Assembly (NCBI GenBank): GCA_900314855.1
Contig: OMWZ01000014.1
Coordinates: 1-50,424, forward strand
From: an uncultured Selenomonadales bacterium
GTDB lineage: Bacteria; Bacillota; Negativicutes; Acidaminococcales; Acidaminococcaceae
Direction: 5' to 3'
Length of the DNA stretch: 50,424 bases
Below are positions 18,839 to 27,649 of the stretch, in pieces. Made by a program: the position numbers and the translations under genes. The notes beneath the pieces are model-generated. The model was not told where the DNA came from. It ran no database searches and worked only from the letters and a program-made list of their open reading frames with translations. Position 1 is the stretch's first letter, and each line of letters begins with the position of its first letter.

Positions 18839-19592
18839 CGCCGATCACCTCCCTGGCCAGCTCCGTGTATACCTCGGCCCCGCGGGAGCGGGGATCATAG
18901 ACGATAATGGGTTCGCCGTGGCTCGGCGCTTCACTCAGGCGGACATTGCGGGGGATGATGGTCTCATACATCTTGGCGGAGAAATATTTCTTCACTTCCG
19001 TCACGACATCCTCGGCCAGGTTCGTGCGGGCGTCGAACATGGTCATGAGGACGCCTTCGAGTTTGAGGGCCGGGTTGAGGTTGCGCTGTACGAGCTGGAT
19101 CGTGTTCATCAGCATGGTCACGCCCTCGAGGGCGTAGAATTCGCACTGGATGGGGATCAGGACGCTGCCCGCCGCCGTGAGGGCGTTAATGGTCAGCAGG
19201 CCCAGGGACGGGGGACAGTCGATGAGGACGTAGTCGTAGTCATATTTGACGCGTTCCAGGGCGTTTTTCAGGCGCGTTTCGCGGCTCATCATGTTGACGA
19301 GCTCGATTTCGGCGCCGGCGAGAGAAATGGTCGCCGGCAGCAGCGACAAATTGGCGTAGGCCGTCTCCAGGATCGTCTCCCTCGCGGGGATGTCCCGGAC
19401 GAGGACGTCGTAAATGCTCTGTTTGACATCCCGTTTGTCGATGCCCAGCCCGCTCGTCGCGTTGCCCTGGGGATCCGAATCGATCAGCAGGACTTTGCGG
19501 TCCGCCGCGGCCAGGCAGGCTGCCAGGTTCACGGCCGTCGTCGTCTTGCCGACGCCGCCTTTCTGATTGGCCAATGCGATTACCTTTACCAC
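18831..19592 (-). CDS. parA: Chromosome-partitioning ATPase ParA (Soj)
   Basis: This 253-residue ATPase has the deviant Walker A box ANQKGGVGKTTTAVNLA and the Walker B-like LIDCPPSLGLLTINAL. The start is GTG 19592, set by GGAGG seven bases upstream; the ATG at 19628 lies within the DnaA-box cluster. The start of the gene abuts a dense array of DnaA boxes, consistent with Soj's known regulatory link to DnaA in Bacillus subtilis. Confidence 0.95.
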   Translation of the reverse strand: MVKVIALANQKGGVGKTTTAVNLAACLAAADRKVLLIDSDPQGNATSGLGIDKRDVKQSIYDVLVRDIPARETILETAYANLSLLPATISLAGAEIELVNMMSRETRLKNALERVKYDYDYVLIDCPPSLGLLTINALTAAGSVLIPIQCEFYALEGVTMLMNTIQLVQRNLNPALKLEGVLMTMFDARTNLAEDVVTEVKKYFSAKMYETIIPRNVRLSEAPSHGEPIIVYDPRSRGAEVYTELAREVIGDE

Positions 19593-19605
19593 GCTGTTTC
19601 CTCCG

Positions 19606-19765
19606 TTATCCACATTTATCCACATCATTCACAAGGATATCCACAGGAAAAAAGGCTTGGTAAAGCCATTTTTCCCTGTGCTTTTCCACATTATGCACAG
19701 CTTTGTCCACAGCGGAATCCCCTTCTGTCTACAGGCCGGTCCCAGTTGTGCACAGCTTATGCACA
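19606..19765 (+). other. Cluster of eight DnaA boxes between noc and parA (candidate oriC or DnaA control region)
   Basis: All eight are in the same orientation: TTATCCACA (19606-19614), TTATCCACA (19616-19624), ATATCCACA (19637-19645), TTTTCCACA (19682-19690), TTATGCACA (19691-19699), TTGTCCACA (19703-19711), TTGTGCACA (19746-19754) and TTATGCACA (19757-19765). Two match the DnaA-box consensus exactly and the rest differ at one or two positions. The cluster is about 8 kb from dnaA and denser than either dnaA flank. Confidence 0.85.
19646..19675 (-). terminator. Probable intrinsic terminator of noc inside the DnaA-box cluster
   Basis: On the minus strand GGCTT, a 4-nt loop and AAGCC are followed by TTTTTT, with A/T pairs extending the stem. 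It separates noc transcription from parA, implying that parA has its own promoter among the DnaA boxes. Confidence 0.55.
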
Positions 19766-19788
19766 GGCTGATTTTTCCGCTGCCCCCG

Positions 19789-20685
19789 TCAGCGGAACTG
19801 GCGGATCTTCGTCGGCGTGTCCTTCTTTTTCCGCGCGTTCTTGATGCGTACGGAAAGGACCAGGTCGTCGCCGTCCATGGACTGGTCCAGGTCCGAATGG
19901 ATGCCCGACGCGTTGGCCGTGGCCAGGACCTTCTTGATACTGTTCAGGTAGACGCGCACGTCGTTGACGATGACGATGCGGGGCTTGCGCCTCCGGGACT
20001 GCCCCGCGGCCTGCAGCATCTTTTCCACCAAGGCCTCGGTCTGGCGCACCGTCAGTCCGTCCCGGATGGCTTTGCGGGCCACAGTTTCCCGGTCTTTGTC
20101 TTCCGGCAGCTTGAGCAGGACGCGGGCATGGCGTTCCGTCAGGCCGCTGTCGTGGATTTCGGCGCGCAGTTCCGGCGCCAGGCGCAGAAGCCGCAGCTTG
20201 TTCGCGATGGTGGACTGCTTTTTGCCGACCTTCACGGCCATGGTTTCCTGCGTCATGTGAAACGTATCCATGAGCTTTTCGTAGCCCTCGGCCTCTTCCA
20301 GGAAATGCAGGTCCCGCCGCTGCAGGTTCTCGATCATGGCGATTTCCGCGATTTGCTGGGTCGTGTAATCGCTCACAATGACCGGGACCGTCTCCAGGCC
20401 CGCCAGTCCCGACGCGCGCAGGCGCCGTTCCCCCGCGATCAGGATGTACCGTCCCCCTTCGCCGGGAGCCACGAGGAGGGGCTGGAGCACGCCATACTGG
20501 CGGATGGAGGCTGCCAGTTCCTCCAGGGCTTCCGGTTCAAATTCCTTCCGCGGCTGATACGGGTTTGGCACGACGGCCGTCCGGGGGACGCGGATCACCT
20601 GGACGTGGGCGGTTTTCCCGTCGCCGCCTTCGCTGCCGCCGGCCTGGACAGCCCCTACATTCAAATCTTCAAATCCATCTCGCAC
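19789..20685 (-). CDS. noc: Nucleoid occlusion / ParB-like protein Noc
   Basis: This second ParB-family protein has 298 residues. Its CTPase domain shows VVPNPYQPRKEFEPEALEEL, GERRLRASGLAGL and MIENLQRRDLHFLEEAEGY; a helix-turn-helix follows (TQETMAVKVGKKQSTIANKL). Its place directly beside rsmG is that of noc in Bacillus. It starts at GTG 20685 behind GGGGAGG. Noc in Bacillus binds its own DNA sites and the membrane to block division over the nucleoid; whether this protein does so is inferred from order and family. The N-terminal amphipathic helix of Bacillus Noc is not obvious here. Confidence 0.85.
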   Translation of the reverse strand: MRDGFEDLNVGAVQAGGSEGGDGKTAHVQVIRVPRTAVVPNPYQPRKEFEPEALEELAASIRQYGVLQPLLVAPGEGGRYILIAGERRLRASGLAGLETVPVIVSDYTTQQIAEIAMIENLQRRDLHFLEEAEGYEKLMDTFHMTQETMAVKVGKKQSTIANKLRLLRLAPELRAEIHDSGLTERHARVLLKLPEDKDRETVARKAIRDGLTVRQTEALVEKMLQAAGQSRRRKPRIVIVNDVRVYLNSIKKVLATANASGIHSDLDQSMDGDDLVLSVRIKNARKKKDTPTKIRQFR

Positions 20686-20741
20686 GTTGTCGCCTCCCCA
20701 TTGAGTCTGTCTTCTTATTTTACCATAGAATCCGGAAACTT

Positions 20742-21509
20742 TCAGAGAGGTTTTTTGGCCGGCAGGCCTGCCTTGCGGGGATACGCCGCCGGCGTGTCCT
20801 TCACCTTGCGGATGAGGACGAGGGCCCGTCCGTCGTCGAGGCCGGGCAGCCGGACCGGCCGCGCCGCCGCCACTTTCCCGCCCAGGAGGGCCAGGGCCGG
20901 TTCGGCGGCGGCGATTTCTTCCTCGTACCGGCTGCCTTTGAGGGCCAGGAACCAGCCGCCGCGTTTCACGAAGGGCAGGCAGTATTCGGCCAGGACCGAG
21001 AGGCGCGCCACGGCGCGGGATACGGCGATGTCGTACTGGCCGCGATGCTTCGGGTCCCGGCCGCCGTCCTCGGCCCGGGCATGGACCAGACGGATGCCCC
21101 GGACCGCCGTCGCGTCGATGACCTCCTGCAGGAAGCGGAGCCGCTTGTCGAGGGAATCGAGCAGCGTCATCCGGAGCTCCGGACAGTAGAATTTCAGGGG
21201 CAGGCCGGGAAAGCCGGCGCCGGTTCCCACGTCGATGACCTTCGTGCCGGCTTTCATCAAGGCCGGGTCGAAGGCAAGAAGGCTGTCGATAAAATGCTTC
21301 ACCGCCACGTCTTCGGGGCTGGTGAGGGCCGTCAGGTTCAGGCAGCGGTTCGTGGCCACCAGTTTTTCATAATAGATCCCGAACTGGGCTAGCTGGGCTT
21401 CCGTCAGGGTAAGGCCCGCCGCGGCGCCCCGTTCCGCCAGCAGGGACAGGCAGCGTGCCGTGTCCAGCCCGTCGGGGGCAGCGCCGTCCAGGGCGCAAAG
21501 TTCCGTCAT
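20742..21509 (-). CDS. rsmG: 16S rRNA (guanine-N7) methyltransferase RsmG (GidB)
   Basis: This 255-residue SAM-dependent enzyme methylates the G527-equivalent of 16S rRNA. The SAM-binding motif VIDVGTGAGFPGLPLKF is clear, as are LLDSLDKRLRFLQEV and the later AVSRAVARL. It follows mnmG by 18 nt in the operon order usual for this locus. Confidence 0.95.
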   Translation of the reverse strand: MTELCALDGAAPDGLDTARCLSLLAERGAAAGLTLTEAQLAQFGIYYEKLVATNRCLNLTALTSPEDVAVKHFIDSLLAFDPALMKAGTKVIDVGTGAGFPGLPLKFYCPELRMTLLDSLDKRLRFLQEVIDATAVRGIRLVHARAEDGGRDPKHRGQYDIAVSRAVARLSVLAEYCLPFVKRGGWFLALKGSRYEEEIAAAEPALALLGGKVAAARPVRLPGLDDGRALVLIRKVKDTPAAYPRKAGLPAKKPL

Positions 21510-21527
21510 GCTTCCTCCTCCTTCCCG

Positions 21528-23414
21528 TCAGCGCCCCGGGGCATCCGCCTCTTTCCGGCGGCGCGCTTCGAGGGCGATCAGCAGAACGCCCACATCGGCC
21601 GGGGAGACGCCGGAAATCCGCGACGCCTGGCCCAGGGAATCGGGGCGTACTTTTTGCAGCTTTTCCCGCGCTTCGCCGGACAGCTCCCGCAGGGAAGCAT
21701 AGTCGAAGTCGGTGGGAATGCGCTTGGTTTCCAGGCGCAGGGCCTTGGCGACGGCCTGCTCCTGTTTTTGGATGTATCCTTCGTACTTACACTGGATTTC
21801 CGCCTGTTCCTGCGCCACGGGGGACACGTCGGGCAGGACGAAGCAGTCCCTTAGTTTGGCGTAGGTCATGCCGCTGCGCTTGAGGAGCGTCGCCAGGGGG
21901 ACGCCCGTCTTGAGGGGTTCCGTGCCGAGCCGGCGCAGTTTTTCGTTGTTTTCCTCGGTCGGGCTGACGAACGTCGTTGCCAATCCGTGTAAGGCCCGTT
22001 CGATTTCCGACCGTTTGGCCGTGAAGCGTTCCCACCGTTCGTCCGACACGAGGCCGATGGCGCGCCCTTTTTCCGTCAGGCGCAGATCGCCGTTGTCTTG
22101 CCGCAGCAGGAGCCGATATTCGGCACGGCTCGTCATCATGCGGTAGGGCTCGTCCGTCCCTTTCGTGACCAGGTCGTCGATAAGGACGCCGATGTAGGCC
22201 TCGTTCCGTCCCAATACCAGCGGATCCTTGCCCTGGACCTTGCGGGCGGCGTTGATGCCCGCCAGGAGGCCCTGGGCCGCCGCTTCCTCATAGCCCGACG
22301 TGCCGTTGGACTGGCCTGCGGAAAACAGGCCCGAAATCCGCTTGTGTTCCAGGGACGACTTGAGCTGCAGCGGGTCCAGGCAGTCATAGTCGATGGCATA
22401 GCCCGGCCGCATCATGCGCACATGTTCCAGCCCGGAGATGGTCTGCATGAACGCGAGCTGTACCGCCGCGGGCAAGGCCGACGACATGCCCTGGACGTAC
22501 ATTTCCGTCGTGTCCAGGCCTTCCGGTTCCAAAAAGAGCTGGTGCCGGTCCTTGTCCTTGAACCGGATCAGTTTCGATTCGATGGACGGGCAGTAGCGCG
22601 GGCCCACGCCTTCGACAAGGCCGTTGAACATACCCGACCGTTCCAGGTTTTCCCGGATGATGGCATGGGTGCGGGGGTTCGTATACGTCAGCCAGCACGG
22701 CACCTGGTCGCGGCGCGTGATGTCGCTGATATAGGAAAAGTTGCGGACCACCTCGTCGCCGTACTGGATCTGCATTTTGGAAAAGTCCAGGCTGCGGCGG
22801 TCCACACGGGCCGGCGTGCCCGTCTTAAAGCGGCGCAGTTCGACGCCGGCCGCCAGCAGGGACGCCGACAGGTGTTCGGCGCTGCGCATGCCGTTCGGTC
22901 CCGACGCGTAGTGGACGGCCCCGAACACGATTTTCCCGCGCAGGTACGTCCCCGTGCAAAGGATGACCGTCTTGGCCTCGAAGGTTTCGCCCGTCTCGGC
23001 TTCCACGCCGACGACCTGGCCGCGCTCGATCAGGAGACGGTCGATCATCAGCTGTTTCACGTCCAGGTTTTCCTGGTGTTCCGCCACTTTTTTCATGTAC
23101 ACGTGGTAGCGGGGCTTGTCCGACTGGGCCCGCAGCGAGTGGACGGCGTAGCCCTTGCCCGTGTTCAGCAGGCGCATCTGGATAGCCGTCGCGTCGGCGC
23201 TGATCCCCATTTGCCCGCCCAGGGCGTCGATTTCGCCGACAAGCTGGCCCTTGGCGCTGCCGCCCACGGAGGGGTTGCAGGGCATAAAGGCGATATTGTC
23301 CAGGGAGAGCGTGGCCAACAAGGTCCGGCAGCCCAGACGGGCGGCGGCCAGGCCGGCCTCCATGCCGGCGTGCCCCGCCCCGATGACAATGACATCATAA
23401 GATCCGCTGATCAT
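21528..23414 (-). CDS. mnmG: tRNA uridine-34 modification enzyme MnmG (GidA)
   Basis: This 628-residue FAD enzyme acts with MnmE to place carboxymethylaminomethyl groups on U34 of tRNA. The FAD-binding motif VIVIGAGHAGMEAGLAAARLG, the NPSVGGSAKGQLV box and a C-terminal ISGVSPADVGVLLIALEARR region are present. The start at ATG 23414 follows AAAGGAT; the 43 codons open upstream have no ribosome site. Confidence 0.96.
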   Translation of the reverse strand: MISGSYDVIVIGAGHAGMEAGLAAARLGCRTLLATLSLDNIAFMPCNPSVGGSAKGQLVGEIDALGGQMGISADATAIQMRLLNTGKGYAVHSLRAQSDKPRYHVYMKKVAEHQENLDVKQLMIDRLLIERGQVVGVEAETGETFEAKTVILCTGTYLRGKIVFGAVHYASGPNGMRSAEHLSASLLAAGVELRRFKTGTPARVDRRSLDFSKMQIQYGDEVVRNFSYISDITRRDQVPCWLTYTNPRTHAIIRENLERSGMFNGLVEGVGPRYCPSIESKLIRFKDKDRHQLFLEPEGLDTTEMYVQGMSSALPAAVQLAFMQTISGLEHVRMMRPGYAIDYDCLDPLQLKSSLEHKRISGLFSAGQSNGTSGYEEAAAQGLLAGINAARKVQGKDPLVLGRNEAYIGVLIDDLVTKGTDEPYRMMTSRAEYRLLLRQDNGDLRLTEKGRAIGLVSDERWERFTAKRSEIERALHGLATTFVSPTEENNEKLRRLGTEPLKTGVPLATLLKRSGMTYAKLRDCFVLPDVSPVAQEQAEIQCKYEGYIQKQEQAVAKALRLETKRIPTDFDYASLRELSGEAREKLQKVRPDSLGQASRISGVSPADVGVLLIALEARRRKEADAPGR

Positions 23415-23496
23415 AAGGGAATATCCTTTTCTAGACACACAAAGCCCGCCAACGCGCCGGGACCCCGTCCGACAGGGCCGCCGGGCGCTTCTTCCG

Positions 23497-24882
23497 TCAC
23501 TTTCCGACGCAGAAGCGGGCGAAAATTTCGTGGATAATCTCATCCCGCACGGTCTCGCCCGTGATTTCCCCCATAAGGGTCAGGGCGGCGTCGACGTCGA
23601 TGGTGAGACAATCGTAGGGAAGGCGGTCCGCGGCGCCTTGTTCCGCTTCGGCCAGGTTCTCCCGTGCCTGCCGCAGCAAGGCGATCTGCCGCTCGTTTTG
23701 CAGGTAAAGGCCGTCGGCCACGTAGCCTTCGGCGCCATAGACGAATTCCTGGAGCCACCGGCCCAGTTCGTCCGTGCCTTCGCCGGTCCTGGCGGACACG
23801 GGCAGGACATGGTCCGCGCCGAAGCGTGCCGCCAGGTGTTCCCGCAGCCCCGGGACAATGCCCAGGTCAGCTTTGTTCAGCACGACCAGGCAGGCCTTGC
23901 CCGCCGCCGCCGCGAGAATTTCCTCGTCCTCGGCCGTCAGGGCGCCGTGGGCGTCGACCACCACCAGGACCAGTTCGGCCTGGGAGAGAAGGTGCCGGCT
24001 CTTTTCGACGCCCATCTTTTCCACGAAGTCTTCCGTTTCGCGGATGCCCGCCGTGTCGGCCAGCAGGATGGGCACGCCGCCGATGACCAGCTGTTCCTCG
24101 ATGACGTCCCGCGTCGTGCCGGCGTATTCCGACACCAAGGCCCGGTCCTGGCGCAGGAGTTTGTTCAAAAGGCTCGACTTGCCCACATTGGGCCGGCCCA
24201 CAATGGCCGTGCGCAGGCCTTCCCGAAGGATCCTGCCCGTATGGGCGCCCTGCAGGAGGCGATCCGTTTCGGCCCGCGCCGTCCCAATGGCCCGGGCTAC
24301 CTCGGGATAGGTGACATCCTCGATGTCCTCTTCGGGATAGTCGATGACGGCTTCCAAATGGACGAGGACGTCTTTCAGGGCCTTCCGGATGCCTTTCAGT
24401 TCCTTCGACAGGGCCCCTTCCTGCTGGCGCACGGCGCTGGCCAGGGCGGCGGCGCTGCGGGAATGGATAATGTCCATGACGGCTTCGGCCTGGACAAGAT
24501 CGATGCGGCCGTTCAAAAAAGCGCGGCGCGTGTATTCCCCCGGCTCGGCAGGCCGCGCCCCGTAGCGGTACGTGAGGGCCAGGATGCGGCGCAGGCTCTG
24601 CGTGCCGCCGTGGCACTGGAATTCCACCACGTCTTCCGCCGTATACGAATGGGGGGCTTTCATATAGACGCACAGGACTTCGTCCACGGGCGCCCCCGTT
24701 TCGTCCACGACGGTCCCGTAGACCATGGTACGCACGGCATAGGAACGGAAGGGTTTACCGCTGGCCGGACGGAACATCTGCTCCGCCAGGGCCAGGGACG
24801 ACGGCCCGCTGAGGCGCACGATACCGACCGCCCCCAGACCGAGGGGCGTCGTGACGGCGCTGATCGTGTCTTCCTGATACAT
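23497..24882 (-). CDS. mnmE: tRNA modification GTPase MnmE (TrmE)
   Basis: This 461-residue protein has an N-terminal formyl-THF-binding domain starting DTISAVTTPLGLGAVGIVRLSG, then a G domain with GRPNVGKSSLLN (G1), DTAG (G3) and NKAD (G4). It ends in CVGK, the CxGK motif conserved in MnmE. ATG 24882 follows GCGAGG. It is preceded by a hairpin that may terminate jag transcription. Confidence 0.96.
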   Translation of the reverse strand: MYQEDTISAVTTPLGLGAVGIVRLSGPSSLALAEQMFRPASGKPFRSYAVRTMVYGTVVDETGAPVDEVLCVYMKAPHSYTAEDVVEFQCHGGTQSLRRILALTYRYGARPAEPGEYTRRAFLNGRIDLVQAEAVMDIIHSRSAAALASAVRQQEGALSKELKGIRKALKDVLVHLEAVIDYPEEDIEDVTYPEVARAIGTARAETDRLLQGAHTGRILREGLRTAIVGRPNVGKSSLLNKLLRQDRALVSEYAGTTRDVIEEQLVIGGVPILLADTAGIRETEDFVEKMGVEKSRHLLSQAELVLVVVDAHGALTAEDEEILAAAAGKACLVVLNKADLGIVPGLREHLAARFGADHVLPVSARTGEGTDELGRWLQEFVYGAEGYVADGLYLQNERQIALLRQARENLAEAEQGAADRLPYDCLTIDVDAALTLMGEITGETVRDEIIHEIFARFCVGK

Positions 24883-24929
24883 AGATACCTCGCTTGCTGC
24901 GCCGGCAACGGCGGCAGCCCGGACAATGC

Positions 24930-24972
24930 AAAAAAATAGACAAAGACCCGGAGCGTATGCGACACCGGGTCT
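24930..24972 (-). terminator. Possible terminator or attenuator between jag and mnmE
   Basis: On the minus strand AGACCCGG (24972-24965) pairs with CCGGGTCT (24951-24944) and is followed by TTGTCTATTTTTTT. The T run is slightly displaced from the stem, so termination may be partial. Confidence 0.5.
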
Positions 24973-24981
24973 CACAAGGTC

Positions 24982-25857
24982 TTATTTTTTCAGTTCAATG
25001 ACGACTTTGCGGAAGGGCTCGCTGCCTTCGCTCAGGGTCGTGACCCTGGGGTCGCCCTGCAAGGCCGTGTGGATGATTTTGCGTTCGTGCGGATTCATGG
25101 GTTCGAGCACGACCCGTTCCCCCGTGCGTTTGCACTTGTCCGCCAGCCGTCTGGCCAGGCGGGTCAGGGTTTCCGCGCGGCGTTCCCGGTAATTTTCCAC
25201 ATCGATGACAATGTGCACACGGGTCTCGGAGTTCTTGTTGGCCACCAGGTTCGTCAGATACTGGAACGCGTCGAGGGTCTGGCCGTGCTTGCCGATCAGG
25301 ACCCCCATGTCGGCGCCATGGAGTTTCAGGACGACGCAGCCATCCTTTTTGTTGATGAATTTTTCCATGACGACCTGCATGTCCATGGCCTGGAAGACCT
25401 TCTGGAGAAATTCCTTGGCCGCGTCGACGACGTGTTCGTCCACGACGAAGGGCGTTTCGCCCTGGCGGTCGCGGTCGCGGCGCGGGGCCGGGGCGGCGCC
25501 CAGTTCGGCGTCCACCTTTTCCTTGACCCGTTCCGCAAAGGCGGCCTGCGCGTCATCGACGGACGGGACCGCTGCCGGCTTTTCCGCAGGGGCGGCTTCC
25601 GCGGCCGCGGCCGTGACGACGGCCTGGACCGTTTCGTCCGTCGGGGCAGCCGTCGGGGCGTCCGCCGTTTCCCCCATCGGGGACGGCGCCGTTTTCGGCG
25701 TCACAAGGACGCGGGCGTCGCGCTTGCCGATGCCGAAGAACCCGTTTTTGGCTTCCTGCAACACCTGGACATCCACGTCCGCTTCGGTCAGATTTAATTC
25801 GCTGAGGGCGGCGGCCAACGCTTCTTCGACCGTCCTGCCCGTTTTTTCAATACTCAT
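24982..25857 (-). CDS. jag: RNA-binding protein Jag/KhpB (SpoIIIJ-associated)
   Basis: This 291-residue protein has the three Jag parts. A Jag-N domain opens SIEKTGRTVEEALAAALSEL with KNGFFGIGKRDARV. A KH domain carries GVLIGKHGQTLDAFQYL, and an R3H domain carries RTGERVVLEPMNPHERKIIH. A long Ala/Pro/Glu-rich linker separates the first from the others. ATG 25857 behind GAGGTG is preferred to 25881. It lies just downstream of yidC, as in most Firmicutes. Confidence 0.94.
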   Translation of the reverse strand: MSIEKTGRTVEEALAAALSELNLTEADVDVQVLQEAKNGFFGIGKRDARVLVTPKTAPSPMGETADAPTAAPTDETVQAVVTAAAAEAAPAEKPAAVPSVDDAQAAFAERVKEKVDAELGAAPAPRRDRDRQGETPFVVDEHVVDAAKEFLQKVFQAMDMQVVMEKFINKKDGCVVLKLHGADMGVLIGKHGQTLDAFQYLTNLVANKNSETRVHIVIDVENYRERRAETLTRLARRLADKCKRTGERVVLEPMNPHERKIIHTALQGDPRVTTLSEGSEPFRKVVIELKK

Positions 25858-25881
25858 AAAACAACACCTCGAACAAGGCAC

Positions 25882-26541
25882 TCACTGAGAAACACGGTTC
25901 ATATAGGCCTGCTGCAGGATCTGCATGACGTTCATGACGATCCAGTAGATTACCAGTCCGGCCGGGAAAGTGATACTCATGTAGCCGATGAAGAGGGGCA
26001 TAAAGTACAGCATCATCTGGCCCTGCATCATGCCCATGATGCCGCCCGCCTCTTTTTCGCCGGGCTTTTTCTTCGGCATGGTCTGCTTCGACACGATGAA
26101 AGTGGACAAGGCAGACAGGACCGCCAGGATATACAGCGGGTCCGGATTGGCGATATTCTGCATCCACAGGAAATTGGCCGGCCCTTCGTAATGGAAATCG
26201 CGGACGCCATAATAGATTCCGAAAAGGATGGGCATCTGGATCAAGAGCGGAAGGCAGCCTGCCAGGGGGTTCACGTGATTTTCCTTGTACATCTTCGCGA
26301 GCTCGATGTTCAGGCGTTCCTTGTCGTTCTTGTACTTGTCCTGGAGTTCCTTCATTTTCGGCTGGATCGCCATCATGGCCTTCGTCGACTCGATCTGCTT
26401 CTTCGTCAGCGGGAAGAGGATGATCTTGATGATGACGGTCATCAGGACAATGGCGAGGCCATAGTTGGCGGCGCCGAAGTTACCGAGAAAATGGTAGATC
26501 AGCGTAATGAGCTGGCCTACGAGACTTCCTAAAAATTCCAA
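25882..26541 (-). CDS. yidC: Membrane protein insertase YidC/Oxa1
   Basis: This 219-residue inner-membrane insertase is of the short Firmicute type without the large periplasmic P1 domain of proteobacterial YidC. Conserved stretches are IIKIILFPLTKKQIESTKAM, NHVNPLAGCLPLLIQMPILFG and TFPAGLVIYWIVMNVMQILQQ. There is no lipobox near the start, so the first hydrophobic segment is probably retained as a membrane helix. Confidence 0.95.
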   Translation of the reverse strand: MEFLGSLVGQLITLIYHFLGNFGAANYGLAIVLMTVIIKIILFPLTKKQIESTKAMMAIQPKMKELQDKYKNDKERLNIELAKMYKENHVNPLAGCLPLLIQMPILFGIYYGVRDFHYEGPANFLWMQNIANPDPLYILAVLSALSTFIVSKQTMPKKKPGEKEAGGIMGMMQGQMMLYFMPLFIGYMSITFPAGLVIYWIVMNVMQILQQAYMNRVSQ

Positions 26542-26552
26542 GTTGTGTCTCC

Positions 26553-26792
26553 TTATTTGACAGGATCATATCCACCGTCGTGCCACGGATGGCAGCGGCA
26601 AATCCGTTTGACCGCCATCCAGCCGCCTTTCAGGGCCCCGTACTTGCGGAGCGCCTCCAGGGCGTACTGCGAACAGGTCGGATAATACCGGCACGTCGGC
26701 GGGAACAACGGGGAAATGAACCATTGATAGAAGCGTACGGCGGCGAGGAGGAAGCAGCGGAGCGCCTTCTCCATCCAAAGGATCCCTGCCAT
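26553..26792 (-). CDS. yidD: Membrane protein insertion efficiency factor YidD
   Basis: This 79-residue protein shows the family signature [24 protein letters not shown] and [14 protein letters not shown], with the conserved cysteines. It starts on the last base of the rnpA stop codon (TGATG), so translation is coupled. It assists YidC-dependent insertion. Confidence 0.95.
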   Translation of the reverse strand: MAGILWMEKALRCFLLAAVRFYQWFISPLFPPTCRYYPTCSQYALEALRKYGALKGGWMAVKRICRCHPWHDGGYDPVK

Positions 26793-27157
26793 CAGGACAC
26801 CGCCTTCTTTTCCAATAGATCTGCCCTCTTCGCTAAGCGCAGGAATACGCGCTCGAAGGTCTTGAAATCGGCCTCGGCGAGGCGTTTCCGTGCCACCCAG
26901 ATGACCCGGAAGTGGTCTTTCAACTCCCCTTTGTGCAACCGAAAGACTTCGCGCATCATCCGCTTCACATGATTGCGAATAACGGCATTGCCCACTTTCT
27001 TACCAACGGCGAAACCTATTTTGATCTTTTCATTTTCACCGGGCAATACATAGAAAACAGCCAGGCCGTCCACCACAGAATGTCCTTTTTCATACACATT
27101 CTGAAACTCTTTCTTTGCTTTAATCTTCTGGGATTTGGGAAACCCGAACTCCTTCAT
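26792..27157 (-). CDS. rnpA: Ribonuclease P protein component
   Basis: This 121-residue basic RNase P protein subunit has the signature [16 protein letters not shown] and an N-terminal [23 protein letters not shown] 27157 follows AGGAGAT; the ATG at 27178 is upstream of that site. It is separated from rpmH by a hairpin. Confidence 0.95.
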   Translation of the reverse strand: MKEFGFPKSQKIKAKKEFQNVYEKGHSVVDGLAVFYVLPGENEKIKIGFAVGKKVGNAVIRNHVKRMMREVFRLHKGELKDHFRVIWVARKRLAEADFKTFERVFLRLAKRADLLEKKAVS

Positions 27158-27180
27158 GGCGAAATCTCCTGTCCACATGG

Positions 27181-27208
27181 AAAAAATAGGCCGTTTGCGC
27201 GGCCTATT
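27181..27208 (-). terminator. Attenuator between rpmH and rnpA
   Basis: On the minus strand AATAGGCCG, a 6-nt loop and CGGCCTATT (27208-27185) run into a T6 stretch: a textbook intrinsic terminator inside an essential operon. It would let rpmH be transcribed far more than rnpA. Confidence 0.85.
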
Positions 27209-27220
27209 GATTTTCTCGCA

Positions 27221-27355
27221 TTATGCAGACAATTTCTTTCTACCCTTCAGGCGTCTTCTCTTGAGGACCGTGCGTCCTGCCAGAGTAGCCATTCTGCGGC
27301 GGAAGCCGTGCGTTCTTTTTCTTCTCAGATTGTTAGGCTGGAATGTGCGTTTCAC
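27221..27355 (-). CDS. rpmH: 50S ribosomal protein L34
   Basis: A 44-residue basic protein [19 protein letters not shown]...LKGRKKLSA is unmistakable L34. It starts with GTG at 27355 behind AAGGAGG (27363-27369) and stops at 27221. It heads the leftward rpmH-rnpA-yidD-yidC-jag-mnmE-mnmG-rsmG series. Confidence 0.97.
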   Translation of the reverse strand: MKRTFQPNNLRRKRTHGFRRRMATLAGRTVLKRRRLKGRKKLSA

Positions 27356-27418
27356 GTTGATTACCTCCTTCATCCCATTCTTATCAATCTATGTAGAATT
27401 CAATTGATAGCTGCAAAA

Positions 27419-27447
27419 ATTATACAAGAAACGCCGGACCGTGTCAA
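27419..27447 (-). promoter_or_regulatory. Perfect consensus promoter of rpmH
   Basis: On the minus strand TTGACA (27447-27442), a 17-nt spacer and TATAAT (27424-27419) match the sigma-A consensus at every position. Confidence 0.95.
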
Positions 27448-27542
27448 GCAAAAGCTGCTTTCCCAAGCCATTTCCCTTACGCGGCCTTTTTATTTTTGAT
27501 TTCTCGCGTTTTTTTCCTTCTCCGTGTCCCACCACTTTCCTC

Positions 27543-27622
27543 TGTGGATAACGCCGTACACGGAATATTTCACGGCTATTCGACTGCCGGCAGTGGCAAA
27601 AGAGGTCCGTTTGTGCTAGAAT
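27543..27622 (+). promoter_or_regulatory. dnaA upstream region: DnaA box and weak promoter
   Basis: A perfect DnaA box lies in reverse orientation at 27543-27551 (TGTGGATAA). A possible promoter is TGGCAA (27594-27599), 17 nt, TAGAAT (27617-27622). Only one clear box is visible on this side of dnaA. The rest of 27448-27649 shows no gene. Confidence 0.55.
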
Positions 27623-27649
27623 AAGGGTGGTTATCTATGTGGAGAAAGG

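Noticed and set aside
23053..23062. parS site TGTTTCACGT
   Set aside because: Only the left part matches the TGTTTCACGTGAAACA consensus and the right half is unrelated. I found no full parS in the window, although parA and parB are here.
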